Positions 1 through 7,986 of a DNA stretch of 64,000 nucleotides are shown here, piece after piece (position 1 is the stretch's first letter; each line of letters begins with the position of its first letter). The translations under genes and the position numbers were made by a program. The DNA lies in contig NZ_AUFT01000007.1 in NCBI RefSeq assembly GCF_000426645.1, forward strand, positions 372,001 to 436,000, read 5' to 3'. The notes beneath the pieces were generated by a model, which saw only the letters and a list, made by a program, of their open reading frames with translations, ran no database searches and had not been told where the DNA came from. Source of the DNA: Nakamurella lactea DSM 19367. GTDB taxonomy: Bacteria > Actinomycetota > Actinomycetes > Mycobacteriales > Nakamurellaceae.

Positions 1-1161
1 ATGGCCAGCTTCCAGGAGTTCAACCTGATCTGGATCCTGACCGGCGGCGGGCCGCTGGGCAGTACCCAGACGCTGGCAACCTTCGCCTATGCCAAGGCAT
101 TCAGCGACTACGACAACGGGTACGCCACCGCCACCACCACCATCAGCATGATCATCATGATCCTGACGCTGGCGGTCGGCTTCGTGCTGCTCCGGCTGCT
201 GCGCCCGGTGTTCCGGTCCGTCCGGCGGGCCATACCGGACCTGCCCCGCCGGCAGCGGCCGGTGGTGGTCGGCGGCGGCCGAAGTCGTGGCCGGCGGCAC
301 GGACCGGGATTGCTGCTGCCGTCGATCGGCGCGCTGTTGGTGCTCGTCACGTCATTGCTGCCGATCCTGTTCATCGTGTCCAGGGCGTTCGACTCGACCC
401 CCGGCGGACTCGAACCCGTCACGTTGATCCCGCGCCAGTGGTCGCTGACCAACTTCAAGCAGGTGCTCGGCAACCCGGAGTTGTACAACACCGGAAACCT
501 GGTGGTGCCGCCGCTGGCGGTGAACTTCCTCAACAGCGTGCTGGTCTCGGTGGCCACGACCGTGCTGGTGCTCATCCTGGGAATGACTGCGGGATACGCG
601 CTTTCCCGCTGGCGCTCGCCGCTGGCCAAGGTCGGCATCGGCCTGGTGCTGGTGCTGCAACTGGTGCCGGTGATCGTGCTGGTGTTCCCGCTGTACGACC
701 TGTTGGCCAAGATCGGCTTGTTGGGCACGTTGACCGGACTGGTGCTGGCGACGGCGGCGCTGTACCTGCCGATCTGCACGCTGCTGTTCAAGGTGTTCTT
801 CGACGGGATGCCAAGGGAGGTGGAGGAAGCGGCGGCGATCGACGGTGCCGGCACCATTCGCGTGCTGCTGTCCATCATCCGGCCCTCCGCAAAGCCGGTG
901 ATCGGCGCGGTCGCGGCGTACACCCTGATCAACACCTGGAACGAGTACCTGTTGGGCACCACGCTGATCAGCGACCTGAACCGGCGGACCTTCCCGGCGG
1001 CACTGCAGCAGTTCATGTCCTCCTACAGCTTCAAGGCCCAGACCACACCGGGGATGCAGGCCGTCTACCTGCTGATCCCGATCGTCGCCGCGGTGATCCT
1101 GCTGGCCTTCACCCAGCGACACCTGGCGACCGCCTACCAGGGCGGCTCCGTCAAGGGCTGA
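1..1161 (+). CDS. ABC sugar transporter permease, MalF tail fused to MalG (5' partial)
   Basis: Membrane permease of a carbohydrate ABC importer (CUT1 class). Residues 1-75 read as the C-terminal end of a MalF/UgpA-type permease (LTGGGPLGSTQT, then a closing membrane helix). After a basic, glycine-rich linker (about 75-105), a complete MalG-type permease follows. Its EAA loop is visible as EEAAAIDGAGTIRVLLSI (about 279-296), where the ATPase docks. The two parts share one uninterrupted frame, so this appears to be a natural MalF-MalG fusion. The reading frame surely begins upstream of the window, because the first residues lie inside the MalF domain. The binding protein and ATPase are not in the window. 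The downstream 2-hydroxyacid dehydrogenase and KDPG-type aldolase suggest a sugar acid or sugar as cargo (inference). Confidence 0.85.
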   Translation: MASFQEFNLIWILTGGGPLGSTQTLATFAYAKAFSDYDNGYATATTTISMIIMILTLAVGFVLLRLLRPVFRSVRRAIPDLPRRQRPVVVGGGRSRGRRHGPGLLLPSIGALLVLVTSLLPILFIVSRAFDSTPGGLEPVTLIPRQWSLTNFKQVLGNPELYNTGNLVVPPLAVNFLNSVLVSVATTVLVLILGMTAGYALSRWRSPLAKVGIGLVLVLQLVPVIVLVFPLYDLLAKIGLLGTLTGLVLATAALYLPICTLLFKVFFDGMPREVEEAAAIDGAGTIRVLLSIIRPSAKPVIGAVAAYTLINTWNEYLLGTTLISDLNRRTFPAALQQFMSSYSFKAQTTPGMQAVYLLIPIVAAVILLAFTQRHLATAYQGGSVKG

Positions 1162-1221
1162 CCCGTTTCGCTCGGCAGTGCACGTCGGTCCCGGCTCGGG
1201 ACCTGTATCGGAAGGACTCCC

Positions 1222-2214
1222 ATGTCTTCGCTCACCATCGCCGTCGCGGACGGCGCCCTCAGTACCCAGGCCGAGATCGAGCAACGCTACGGGGGTCAGG
1301 CCCGATTCGTCACCGGGCCAATGGATTCGCCGGACAGCCTGGCCCGGACCGCGGCCGGGGCCGACGCCATCGTGGTCACCCTGCACCGGCTGTCGGCCGA
1401 GCACTTCGCGGCGCTGCCCGAGTCGGTCAGGGTGGTCGGGCGGGCCGGGGTCGGTCTGGACACCATCGACCTGGTCGCGGCCGACGAACGGGGCACGGCG
1501 GTGGTCTACCAGCCCGACTACGCCACCAACGAGGTCGCCGATCACGCTGCGGCAATGGCCCTCTCGGCCGTTCGGCTGATTCCCCTTGCCGACCGGAGCC
1601 TGCGCACCGGGCAGTGGGCGTCCGGGCCGCAGTTGGGCCCGATCCTGGATCTTCAGGAGGTGAGCGCCGGGATCGTCGGCGCCGGCCGGATCGGCCGGGC
1701 CGCCGGCCGCCGGCTGCGGCCGTTCGTCCGCGAGGTGCTCGGCTATGACGTCCCCGGCACCCCCGGGTCCGACGAACTGGAGATGGTCGGCTCGCTGCCG
1801 GAACTGCTGTCCCGCAGTTCGATCGTCTCACTGCACGTGCCGCTGACGCCGCAGACCCGTGGCCTGATCGGGGCGGACGAACTCGCCCTGCTACCGCCGG
1901 GTGCGGTGCTGGTCAACGTCTCCCGTGGCGGCCTGGTCGACGAGGCGGCGGTCGCCGAGGCGCTGCACTCCGGCCGGCTGGGTGCCGCCGCCCTCGACGT
2001 CTTCGAGACCGAGCCGCTCGCCGACGACTCGCCGCTACGCACCGCGCCGAACGCCATCCTCACGCCGCACATCGCCTGGTACTCATCGGCTTCCGGGCGG
2101 CGCCTGGCCGACTGGACGGTCAGCGACGTGATCGAGGTGGCACTGGGCAAAGATCCGCAGCGCGGCCGGCTGGCGGTTCGCCCGGTCGCCGATCCCGCCG
2201 GTCACCCGGCATGA
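1222..2214 (+). CDS. D-2-hydroxyacid dehydrogenase (NAD-dependent)
   Basis: Soluble oxidoreductase of the D-isomer-specific 2-hydroxyacid dehydrogenase family (phosphoglycerate/glyoxylate reductase-like), interconverting a 2-hydroxyacid and a 2-oxoacid with NAD(P)H. The 330 residues match the family's usual length. The Rossmann motif GIVGAGRIG starts near residue 150. The catalytic triad is present: Arg235 in NVSRGGLVDE, Glu264 in FETEP, His283 in LTPHIAW. The ATG at 1222 is the first in frame after the permease stop, 60 bases downstream. Its stop overlaps the start of the aldolase gene (ATGA), implying coupled translation. The substrate cannot be read from sequence; a hydroxy sugar acid is likely given the neighbours. 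Confidence 0.88.
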   Translation: MSSLTIAVADGALSTQAEIEQRYGGQARFVTGPMDSPDSLARTAAGADAIVVTLHRLSAEHFAALPESVRVVGRAGVGLDTIDLVAADERGTAVVYQPDYATNEVADHAAAMALSAVRLIPLADRSLRTGQWASGPQLGPILDLQEVSAGIVGAGRIGRAAGRRLRPFVREVLGYDVPGTPGSDELEMVGSLPELLSRSSIVSLHVPLTPQTRGLIGADELALLPPGAVLVNVSRGGLVDEAAVAEALHSGRLGAAALDVFETEPLADDSPLRTAPNAILTPHIAWYSSASGRRLADWTVSDVIEVALGKDPQRGRLAVRPVADPAGHPA

Positions 2215-2888
2215 GCACAGCGGCGTCACCGGGCGGGGCGGTGTCGCAGCGCGGCGCGGTTCCGGCCGGAGTTGTCGCGGTGGTGCGCAGCACCGACCCG
2301 CAGTTCGCCCGGACCGCGAGCCTCGGACTGCTGGCCGCCGGGGTGCCGGGCGTGGAGATCACCCTGACGGTTCCGAACGCGGTGGAACTGATCGCCGAAC
2401 TCGCTCCCGGCGCTGGCGGCCGGGTGGGCGCCGGAACGGTACTCAGCGTCGACCAGGCGCGTCGGTGCATCGCCGCGGGCGCCGGCTACCTGGTGTCGCC
2501 CTGCACCGACCTGGCGGTGCTGGAAGTGGCTGTGTCGGAGGGTGTTCCGCTGGTGCCCGGGGCCGCGACGCCGACCGAGATCCAGCGGGCACACCTGGCC
2601 GGAGCGGCCGCCGTCAAGCTGTTCCCGATCAACCTGCTCGGCGGTGTGGCGTTCGTCAGGGCCGTCCGCGAGCCGATGCCGGAGCCGAGGTTGGTGGTTT
2701 CCGGGGGAGTCACCATCGAGCAGCTCGCCGACCTGTTCGCGGCCGGCGTGCACGCGGCGTGCCTTGGCCGGGAGATCATCGACGGCGACGCGGCCGCCGC
2801 CGGTGACGTGGATGCCGTTGCGGCACAAGCCAGCCGGGTGCTGGCCGCGGCTGGGGTCGCCGTCAGCCGTAGCATGGTTGTCCCGTAG
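2211..2888 (+). CDS. eda: 2-keto-3-deoxy-6-phosphogluconate / 4-hydroxy-2-oxoglutarate aldolase family
   Basis: Class I aldolase (KDPG/KHG family) that cleaves a 2-keto-3-deoxy sugar acid (phosphate) to pyruvate plus an aldehyde through a Schiff base. The 225-residue length fits. Diagnostic residues are Glu49 in GVEITL, the GAGTVLS stretch, PGAATPTE, and the Schiff-base lysine Lys136 in VKLFP, matching the Glu45/Lys133 pair of the E. coli enzyme. The start overlaps the upstream dehydrogenase stop by four bases. It converges on the SDR gene, whose stop begins at the next base. The true substrate could be a non-phosphorylated deoxy-keto acid if this gene works with the SDR/FAH pair. Confidence 0.88.
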   Translation: MSTAASPGGAVSQRGAVPAGVVAVVRSTDPQFARTASLGLLAAGVPGVEITLTVPNAVELIAELAPGAGGRVGAGTVLSVDQARRCIAAGAGYLVSPCTDLAVLEVAVSEGVPLVPGAATPTEIQRAHLAGAAAVKLFPINLLGGVAFVRAVREPMPEPRLVVSGGVTIEQLADLFAAGVHAACLGREIIDGDAAAAGDVDAVAAQASRVLAAAGVAVSRSMVVP

Positions 2889-3617
2889 TCACATCAGCCG
2901 GGAGAGCAGACCGCCGTCGGCGCGCAGCGCGGACCCGGTGACGAAGGAGGCGGCGGGCGACAGCAGAAAGCTGACCACCTCGGCGATCTCGCGCGGTTCG
3001 GCCGTTCGGCCGATGGCGCCGTTGCCACCGGCAACGGTGACGCCCTCGGCCGCCATCGCGGCGCCGTGCGCCGCCGACATCTGGGTGTCGACGCTGCCGA
3101 CCACGATGGCGTTGACCCGGACGCCGTCGTCCGCATAGTCCAGCGCCATCTGCTGGGTCAGCGACAGCACCGCGCCCTTGCTCGCCGCGTAGGCGGCCAG
3201 CCGGGGCACCGTCGCCTCGGCGTGCACCGAGGCAAGGTTGACGATGGAACTGCCGGGGACGGCCCGCAGGTGCGGCAGGCACCACTTGGCGAGCAGGAAG
3301 GTGCCGCGGACGTTCACCGCGAAAACCTGTTCCCAGTCGGCGAGTTCGGTGTCGTGGACCGAACCGGTGCGCAGGATCCCGGCGGCGTTCACCAGGCCGT
3401 CGATCCGGCCGTACCGGGCGACGATGCCGGCGATACCGTCCCGGACGGCGTCCCCGTCGGTGATGTCGACACGCATGCCTTCCACGGCGGGTAGCTCGCA
3501 GGAGTCCCGGTCGATACCGACCACGGCCCAGCTGTTGTCGGCCAGCAGCCGGCAGACGGCGCCGCCGATCCCGCCGGCGGCGCCGGTGACGACGGCGACC
3601 CTGGCATCGTCGGTCAT
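2889..3617 (-). CDS. SDR-family dehydrogenase
   Basis: Short-chain dehydrogenase/reductase, 242 residues, classical subfamily. Visible motifs are the N-terminal cofactor motif VTGAAGGIGG, the NAAGIL motif, the catalytic Ser in VNLASVHAE and YAASK (Tyr-x-x-x-Lys). The longer open frame upstream is an antisense shadow of the GntR gene. The ATG at 3617 is chosen because it overlaps the regulator's stop (ATGA), making a two-gene operon. Beside a FAH-family enzyme and a KDPG-type aldolase, a plausible role is oxidation of a 2-keto-3-deoxy sugar acid, as LRA5-like enzymes do in L-rhamnose or L-fucose catabolism. That assignment is inference; SDR substrate cannot be read from sequence. Confidence 0.85.
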   Translation of the reverse strand: MTDDARVAVVTGAAGGIGGAVCRLLADNSWAVVGIDRDSCELPAVEGMRVDITDGDAVRDGIAGIVARYGRIDGLVNAAGILRTGSVHDTELADWEQVFAVNVRGTFLLAKWCLPHLRAVPGSSIVNLASVHAEATVPRLAAYAASKGAVLSLTQQMALDYADDGVRVNAIVVGSVDTQMSAAHGAAMAAEGVTVAGGNGAIGRTAEPREIAEVVSFLLSPAASFVTGSALRADGGLLSRLM

Positions 3618-4390
3618 GGCAGCAGGAAGGTGTCGGCGAGCCGGCGGATGTCGTCCTCCGGAGTGCTCTTGCCGGCGGTTTCGACCAAGCCGTTGACGAT
3701 CCGCTGGTAGCCGGTCGAGATGTGGTCCCTGACCTCCGCGGCGGCGGCATCCTCGGAGCCGCTGCGGATTCGCTCCAGGATGCGGTGATGACCCTCGGCG
3801 GTGATGACACGCCAGTCGGGGTTGGCGATGTTGCGCTTGAGGAGCAACAGGAACACCTGCATCCGGATCGCGCTCCAGCTGTCCCACAACCGTTCGTGCC
3901 GCGCCGCCGCAAAGATGCCGTCATGGAATTCGACGTCCATGCGCGCCGCCTCGTGCTCGGTGCGCTTGGACTTGGGCAGTTTCTCCATCGCATCGAAGGA
4001 TCCCTGCAGACGAGCGAGGTCGGACTCCTCGCGGCGCCTTGTTGCCAGCCGGACCGCCAGGTCCTCGATCGAAGCCCGCAGGCTGTAGACCTCACCGAGG
4101 TCGGTGAGCGACAGGTCAACCACCCGCGCGCCGCGGTGCCGCAGCACCTGCACCAGGCCCTCGCGTTGCAGGATCAGGAATGCCTCCCGGACCGGCCCGC
4201 GACTCACCTCCAGCAGCTCGGAGAGCTCTTCCTCCCGAAGGTGTTCGCTCGGGCGGAGTTCGCCGTGCAGAATTGCGTCGCGGACCCGGTCCGCGACCAC
4301 CTCACCCAGACTGGTCCGGGGCGCGGCCGACTTCAGTCGGCTCCGGTCCGGGGCCTGGTCGTCAGATGCCGCTGCCGTCAGTTTGCTCAC
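3614..4390 (-). CDS. GntR-family regulator, FCD subfamily
   Basis: DNA-binding repressor or activator with an N-terminal winged HTH (about residues 35-100, including SRGPVREAFLILQREGLV) and a C-terminal FCD ligand-binding domain rich in Asp/His metal-ligand candidates (VEFHDGIF, GHHRILERI, RDHISTGY). A GTG start at 4390 is preferred over upstream in-frame starts because a GGAGG lies 7 bases before it and the residues upstream are unrelated to the family. This gives 258 residues, normal for the family. It is translated together with the SDR and is divergent from the FAH-family gene. Two palindromes between the divergent genes are candidate operators, with a sugar-acid intermediate as likely effector. 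Confidence 0.88.
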   Translation of the reverse strand: MSKLTAAASDDQAPDRSRLKSAAPRTSLGEVVADRVRDAILHGELRPSEHLREEELSELLEVSRGPVREAFLILQREGLVQVLRHRGARVVDLSLTDLGEVYSLRASIEDLAVRLATRRREESDLARLQGSFDAMEKLPKSKRTEHEAARMDVEFHDGIFAAARHERLWDSWSAIRMQVFLLLLKRNIANPDWRVITAEGHHRILERIRSGSEDAAAAEVRDHISTGYQRIVNGLVETAGKSTPEDDIRRLADTFLLP

Positions 4391-4397
4391 GCCGTTA

Positions 4398-4402
4398 CCT
4401 CC
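4398..4402 (-). promoter_or_regulatory. Ribosome binding site deciding the GTG start of the GntR gene
   Basis: GGAGG on the minus strand, 7 bases before GTG 4390. It is much better than anything before the longer in-frame alternatives, so it fixes the start. Confidence 0.75.
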
Positions 4403-4475
4403 ACACGCCCGCTCGTTGGGTGAGGCCACCGGCCTTCCGCGAAGTCTAGACGCGCCCCGTTGTTGATCCGCGCAC

Positions 4476-4497
4476 ATCAATTGATTATTGTTGACAA
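4476..4497. promoter_or_regulatory. Two palindromes in the divergent GntR/FAH promoter region
   Basis: ATCAATTGAT at 4476-4485 is a perfect 10-base palindrome. TTGTTGACAA at 4488-4497 has perfect outer arms (TTGT..ACAA), the general form of FCD-type GntR operators. Both lie in the A/T-richer middle of the 181-base region between the divergent starts, so one regulator could control both directions. Which of the two is bound is unknown. Confidence 0.5.
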
Positions 4498-4571
4498 AGT
4501 GCATGCTACAACCACGCACCGGGTGGTGCAGCTCATCGGCCCCGCTCGCAGACCCTCGAGAGGATCCACCG

Positions 4572-5225
4572 ATGTCCCTTGTTGTCTCTCGCCCCGGAAA
4601 GATCATCGCTGTCGGGCTGAACTACACCGACCATGCGAGCGAGACCGAGACCGAGCCACCGATCGCTCCCGTCACTTTCACCAAGTTCCCGACCTGCCTG
4701 GTAGGGGACGGTGAGGACATCGTGATCCCGGCCGGCATCGATGAGGTCGACTGGGAGGCCGAACTGGCAGTGGTGATCGGCGCGCCGGCCCGCGATGTCC
4801 CGGTGGAGCAGGCCCTGTCGCATGTGCTCGGCTACACCTGCATGAACGACGTGAGCGCCCGGCGGGTGCAGCGCGAGGAGGGCCAGTGGAGCCGGGCGAA
4901 GTCGTTCGACACTTTCGGGCCGATCGGCCCACGGCTCGTGCCAGCCTCCGAGATTCCCGATCCGCAGTCGCTGTCGGTTGTCGCCCGGGTCAACGGGCGG
5001 GTGCTGCAGCAGGCGAACACCAGCGCGATGATATTCCCGGTGGCCGAATTGATCTCGCGGCTTTCCCAGGGGATGACGTTGGAAACCGGGGACATCATCA
5101 CGACCGGCACGCCGTCCGGGGTCGGGGCGTTCCGCAACCCGCCGATCTTCCTGACCGACGGTGACGTCGTAGAGATCGAGATCGACCGGATCGGCATCCT
5201 CACCAATCGGGTGCGGCAGGCGTGA
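4572..5225 (+). CDS. Fumarylacetoacetate hydrolase family protein
   Basis: FAH-fold enzyme, 217 residues, in the short-form size range without the N-terminal extension. Typical motifs are GLNYTDHASE, the acidic metal-binding DWEAELAVVIG, CMNDVSARRVQ, KSFDTFGPIGP and TGTPSGVG. Family members hydrolyse C-C bonds of diketo acids, or isomerise or decarboxylate oxo acids, using Mg2+. The ATG at 4572 is chosen because alignment to the family begins at this point. It is divergent from the GntR-SDR operon. With an SDR producing a 2,4-diketo-3-deoxy acid, it could act like LRA6-type hydrolases of non-phosphorylating deoxysugar pathways, releasing pyruvate plus a hydroxy acid. Pathway placement is inference. 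Confidence 0.85.
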   Translation: MSLVVSRPGKIIAVGLNYTDHASETETEPPIAPVTFTKFPTCLVGDGEDIVIPAGIDEVDWEAELAVVIGAPARDVPVEQALSHVLGYTCMNDVSARRVQREEGQWSRAKSFDTFGPIGPRLVPASEIPDPQSLSVVARVNGRVLQQANTSAMIFPVAELISRLSQGMTLETGDIITTGTPSGVGAFRNPPIFLTDGDVVEIEIDRIGILTNRVRQA

Positions 5226-5267
5226 GAGCGGCGCCAGCACTCCTCGCTGCCGGCTTGAGGCCCTGAT

Positions 5268-5743
5268 TCAGCGCGAGAGCCTGAAGCAGAGGGCGTAGCG
5301 CAACTGTGGCAGCGCCCGGCCGGGGATCGACCTGCTCGGCGTCTCGCCGATCCTCACGGCACCTATGTGCAGATAGAAGGCTTCGGCGTCCGGATCGGAG
5401 TCGATCAGCAGGCTTGGTCAGACCGAGCTGCCGGGCGCGGTCGACGGCATCGGCGAACAGCAAGCGGCCGACATCGGTGCCGATCGCCGGAGCATCGATG
5501 AACAGCGACTCGAGCGCCCTCGGGCGGGTCGCCGGCCAGTTGGTGGAACTCGAGCAGCGTCCCGTCCCGCTCGGCGGCGATGAGTCGGACTCCGTCGCAG
5601 AGTTCGGCCTGGATCGTCAGCTCGGCGCGGACGCTGTCCAGGAAGTCGGCCGAATAGCCCCAGTGGGCCTTGCTACGCAGTGCGAGCTCGCTGAGCTCGG
5701 CCGCTTCCGCCGGCACAGCCGGGCGAACCTGGGTGTTGCTCAT
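5268..5743 (-). pseudogene. GNAT acetyltransferase, two frameshifts
   Basis: The minus strand encodes one GNAT N-acetyltransferase split over three frames. It starts at ATG 5743 (MSNTQVRPAVPAEAAELSEL) and reads well to about GDPPEGA, near 5515. It continues in a second frame as LESLFIDAPAIGTDVGRLLF through ARQLGLTK, near 5417. It then continues in a third frame as LLIDSDPDAEAFYLHIGAVR and ends at RYALCFRLSR, stop at 5268-5270. Removing one base at each junction restores about 157 residues, the normal size of the family, with the GNAT end pattern of a Tyr followed by a Gly-rich loop. Either a recently dead gene or two sequencing errors. Substrate unknown. Confidence 0.85.
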
Positions 5744-5817
5744 AGTCCCCTGTTGTCCACACCGGTTGAGCCGGATCCAGGGGCTGCGCTTTTGGAAGGC
5801 GCTGATGCGTGCGCGCG

Positions 5818-6093
5818 GGGCACGGGTTCGTCCGGAGTATCAGTCAGCCTCGCTACCCGAGTCCGGTCTCACCGTCCGAGGCAGTGATGCTGTTGCGACA
5901 GGCGACGAACGACCCGCATCACGAGTTCTGGGCATGCGACCGCAGTCGGATGCACGGCCCGCGGCAGGGTACCGATGCCTACCTGTTGGCCCTGGCCACC
6001 ACGAAGTTCGCGGGTTCGTCACCTTCGATTACTCACTGCCGCTGTCGACGGTTCGTGGCGCCAATACGGCGAACCTGACGGTCCTCAGATTAC
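5818..6093 (+). pseudogene. VapC-type PIN-domain toxin remnant
   Basis: Two frames together read like the C-terminal half of a VapC ribonuclease toxin: GFVRSISQPRYPS and SEAVMLLRQATNDPHHEFWA, then HGPRQGTDAYLLALA. After a one-base shift near 6010 the sequence continues as GFVTFDYSLPLSTV and ends in ANLTVL. The conserved PIN acidic residues TDAYLLALA and TFD are visible. The N-terminal half with the first catalytic Asp is missing, and about 15 residues are absent between FWA and HGPRQ. No antitoxin gene remains beside it. I see no gene in the roughly 140 bases from here to the next start. Confidence 0.72.
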
Positions 6094-6237
6094 TGACGTC
6101 TCTCGCCGGGTTCGGAACGGCCGAGCCGGACGAACGGTGGGAAGCAGGCGACGATCGGTCGGGTCACTCAGCCGATAACCCGCTCGCATCGGATCACCAC
6201 GTTCGATGCGTCCGACCGTAATAGTTTTCAACGGTTG

Positions 6238-7986
6238 ATGGATGACCCCGGTGCGGTCGGGTCGAAGACTGTGGTCATGAACGACGCCAGGGGGTCGCTA
6301 CTCAGCTCGCCGGACACCGCCGCAGTTGCCGATGCCTATCTGAAGTTCACGCTCGACACCCAACCGGGGCTGCGGATCGTGCGGGGCGAGCCGGTCGACG
6401 GATTCCCCACTTACTCCGAGGACGAATCGCAGGCGCGCGCAGCATTCGCCACCGACGTGCTTGCGGCGCTGGCCGACATCGGCGAAAAGGGCCTCGACGG
6501 CCGGGACGCCGACACCGTCGGATTCGTCAGCGAATTGGCCGCCCAGGATGTGCGGGCCGCCACCCACTACTGGGCGACGCCGACTGCAACCCCCTATCAA
6601 CTGTTCCACTTCACCACCTACAGCGATCCCGTCTTTACCAGGTTCGGCTTCGAGTCGGCCGACTCCGTGGATCGGTATGTCGGGCTGGTCCGCTCACTGG
6701 CCGGATCGATCGCGGGCATCGGCGCCAAGGTTGCCGGCCAGGCCGCGCGCGGGTTTCGGATCCCGAAGCCGGCCCTTCCCGGCGCGGTGACGACCATCGA
6801 GAACCTGCGGACGCACCTCCTACACTCGGTACGTGTCGACGAAGAGCGACTCGGTCGGCTCGACCCGGGCGGTCGCGGCAAGCTGGACGACGCGCTCGAC
6901 GATGCAGTCAAGAACGACCTCGGTCCGGCCTTCAACGCGCTGCTGGCCGAGCTGAACGATCCCGAGTACCGCGACGCGGCGCCGGGCGCAGTCGGCTGGG
7001 TGCGCTATCCGCACGGTGACGATGCCTATCGCAACTTTGTCGCGGACTACACGACGACTGATCAGTCGCCCGAGGACCTGCACGAGCGCGGAAAGGCGGA
7101 ATGTGCCGGGCTCGCCGAGCGGATGAGCGAGTTGCGGGGCGCGCTCGACTTCACCGGGTCGGAGGAGGACTTCCGGGCGCGGCTGGCAGCCGAGCCGAGG
7201 CTCTTCGCCGCCTCCCCGGAGGAAGTTGAAGAGCGCTACATCGGCTACATGCGCCGATTGGAACCGATGCTGGGACAATGGTTTTCACGGCTGCCTGCCA
7301 CCCCCTACGGTGTCACTCGGCTGAACCCGGCACTTGAAGCCAGCATGACCTTCGGCTTCTACCAACCGCCGACCCCCGCCGCTCCGATCGGCCGCTACAA
7401 CTACAACGCTTCCGATCTTTCTCAGCGCTCCCTGCTGACCGCGGGCACCCTCATTTATCACGAGCTCGCGCCGGGGCATCATTTCCATATGGCGCGCCAG
7501 CGCGAGGACGACCACCTGCCTCCGTTGCGCCGCGACCTGATCGCATTCACCGCCTTTACCGAAGGATGGGCCGAGTACGCCGCCGGGCTCGGCTGGGAGA
7601 TGGGGCTGTACGACGACCCGTGGGATGCGTACGGGCGGCTCGCGCACGAACGGTTCACCGCCCAGCGACTCGTCGTCGACACCGGCTTGAACCTGGGCAT
7701 CATGTCGTTGGAAAAGGCTCGAGAGTTCATGCGGGCCAACACGATCGAGTCCGAGGTGCAGATCGGAACCGAGCTGCTCCGGTATTCGACGGATCTGCCC
7801 GGCCAGGCGTTGTGCTACCGCGCCGGATACCGTGAGTTCCTGCGGCTGCGCGAACACTCTCAGTCCCACTTGGGATCTGGGTTCGATGTCCGCGAGTTCC
7901 ACGAGGCGGTCCTCGGCGGTGGGGCGCTGCCGTTCCGTGCCCTGGAGCGCCGAGTGGCCCGCGAGCAAGGCATCGAATCAGCATGA
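6238..7986 (+). CDS. DUF885 family metallopeptidase-like protein
   Basis: About 582 residues, full length for DUF885. The likely zinc site is HELAPGHH (about residues 408-415) followed by EGWAEYA, which could supply the third ligand, an arrangement reminiscent of M3/M32-type gluzincins. No signal peptide is visible, so a cytoplasmic location is likely. The start is uncertain: ATG 6238 gives the longest form, but ATG 6277 (MNDARGS) is equally plausible because no clear ribosome binding site precedes either. The stop overlaps the oxidoreductase start (ATGA). Next to an oxidase, S9 peptidases and a peptide importer, a role in hydrolysing imported peptides or amides is likely but not shown. Confidence 0.82.
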   Translation: MDDPGAVGSKTVVMNDARGSLLSSPDTAAVADAYLKFTLDTQPGLRIVRGEPVDGFPTYSEDESQARAAFATDVLAALADIGEKGLDGRDADTVGFVSELAAQDVRAATHYWATPTATPYQLFHFTTYSDPVFTRFGFESADSVDRYVGLVRSLAGSIAGIGAKVAGQAARGFRIPKPALPGAVTTIENLRTHLLHSVRVDEERLGRLDPGGRGKLDDALDDAVKNDLGPAFNALLAELNDPEYRDAAPGAVGWVRYPHGDDAYRNFVADYTTTDQSPEDLHERGKAECAGLAERMSELRGALDFTGSEEDFRARLAAEPRLFAASPEEVEERYIGYMRRLEPMLGQWFSRLPATPYGVTRLNPALEASMTFGFYQPPTPAAPIGRYNYNASDLSQRSLLTAGTLIYHELAPGHHFHMARQREDDHLPPLRRDLIAFTAFTEGWAEYAAGLGWEMGLYDDPWDAYGRLAHERFTAQRLVVDTGLNLGIMSLEKAREFMRANTIESEVQIGTELLRYSTDLPGQALCYRAGYREFLRLREHSQSHLGSGFDVREFHEAVLGGGALPFRALERRVAREQGIESA

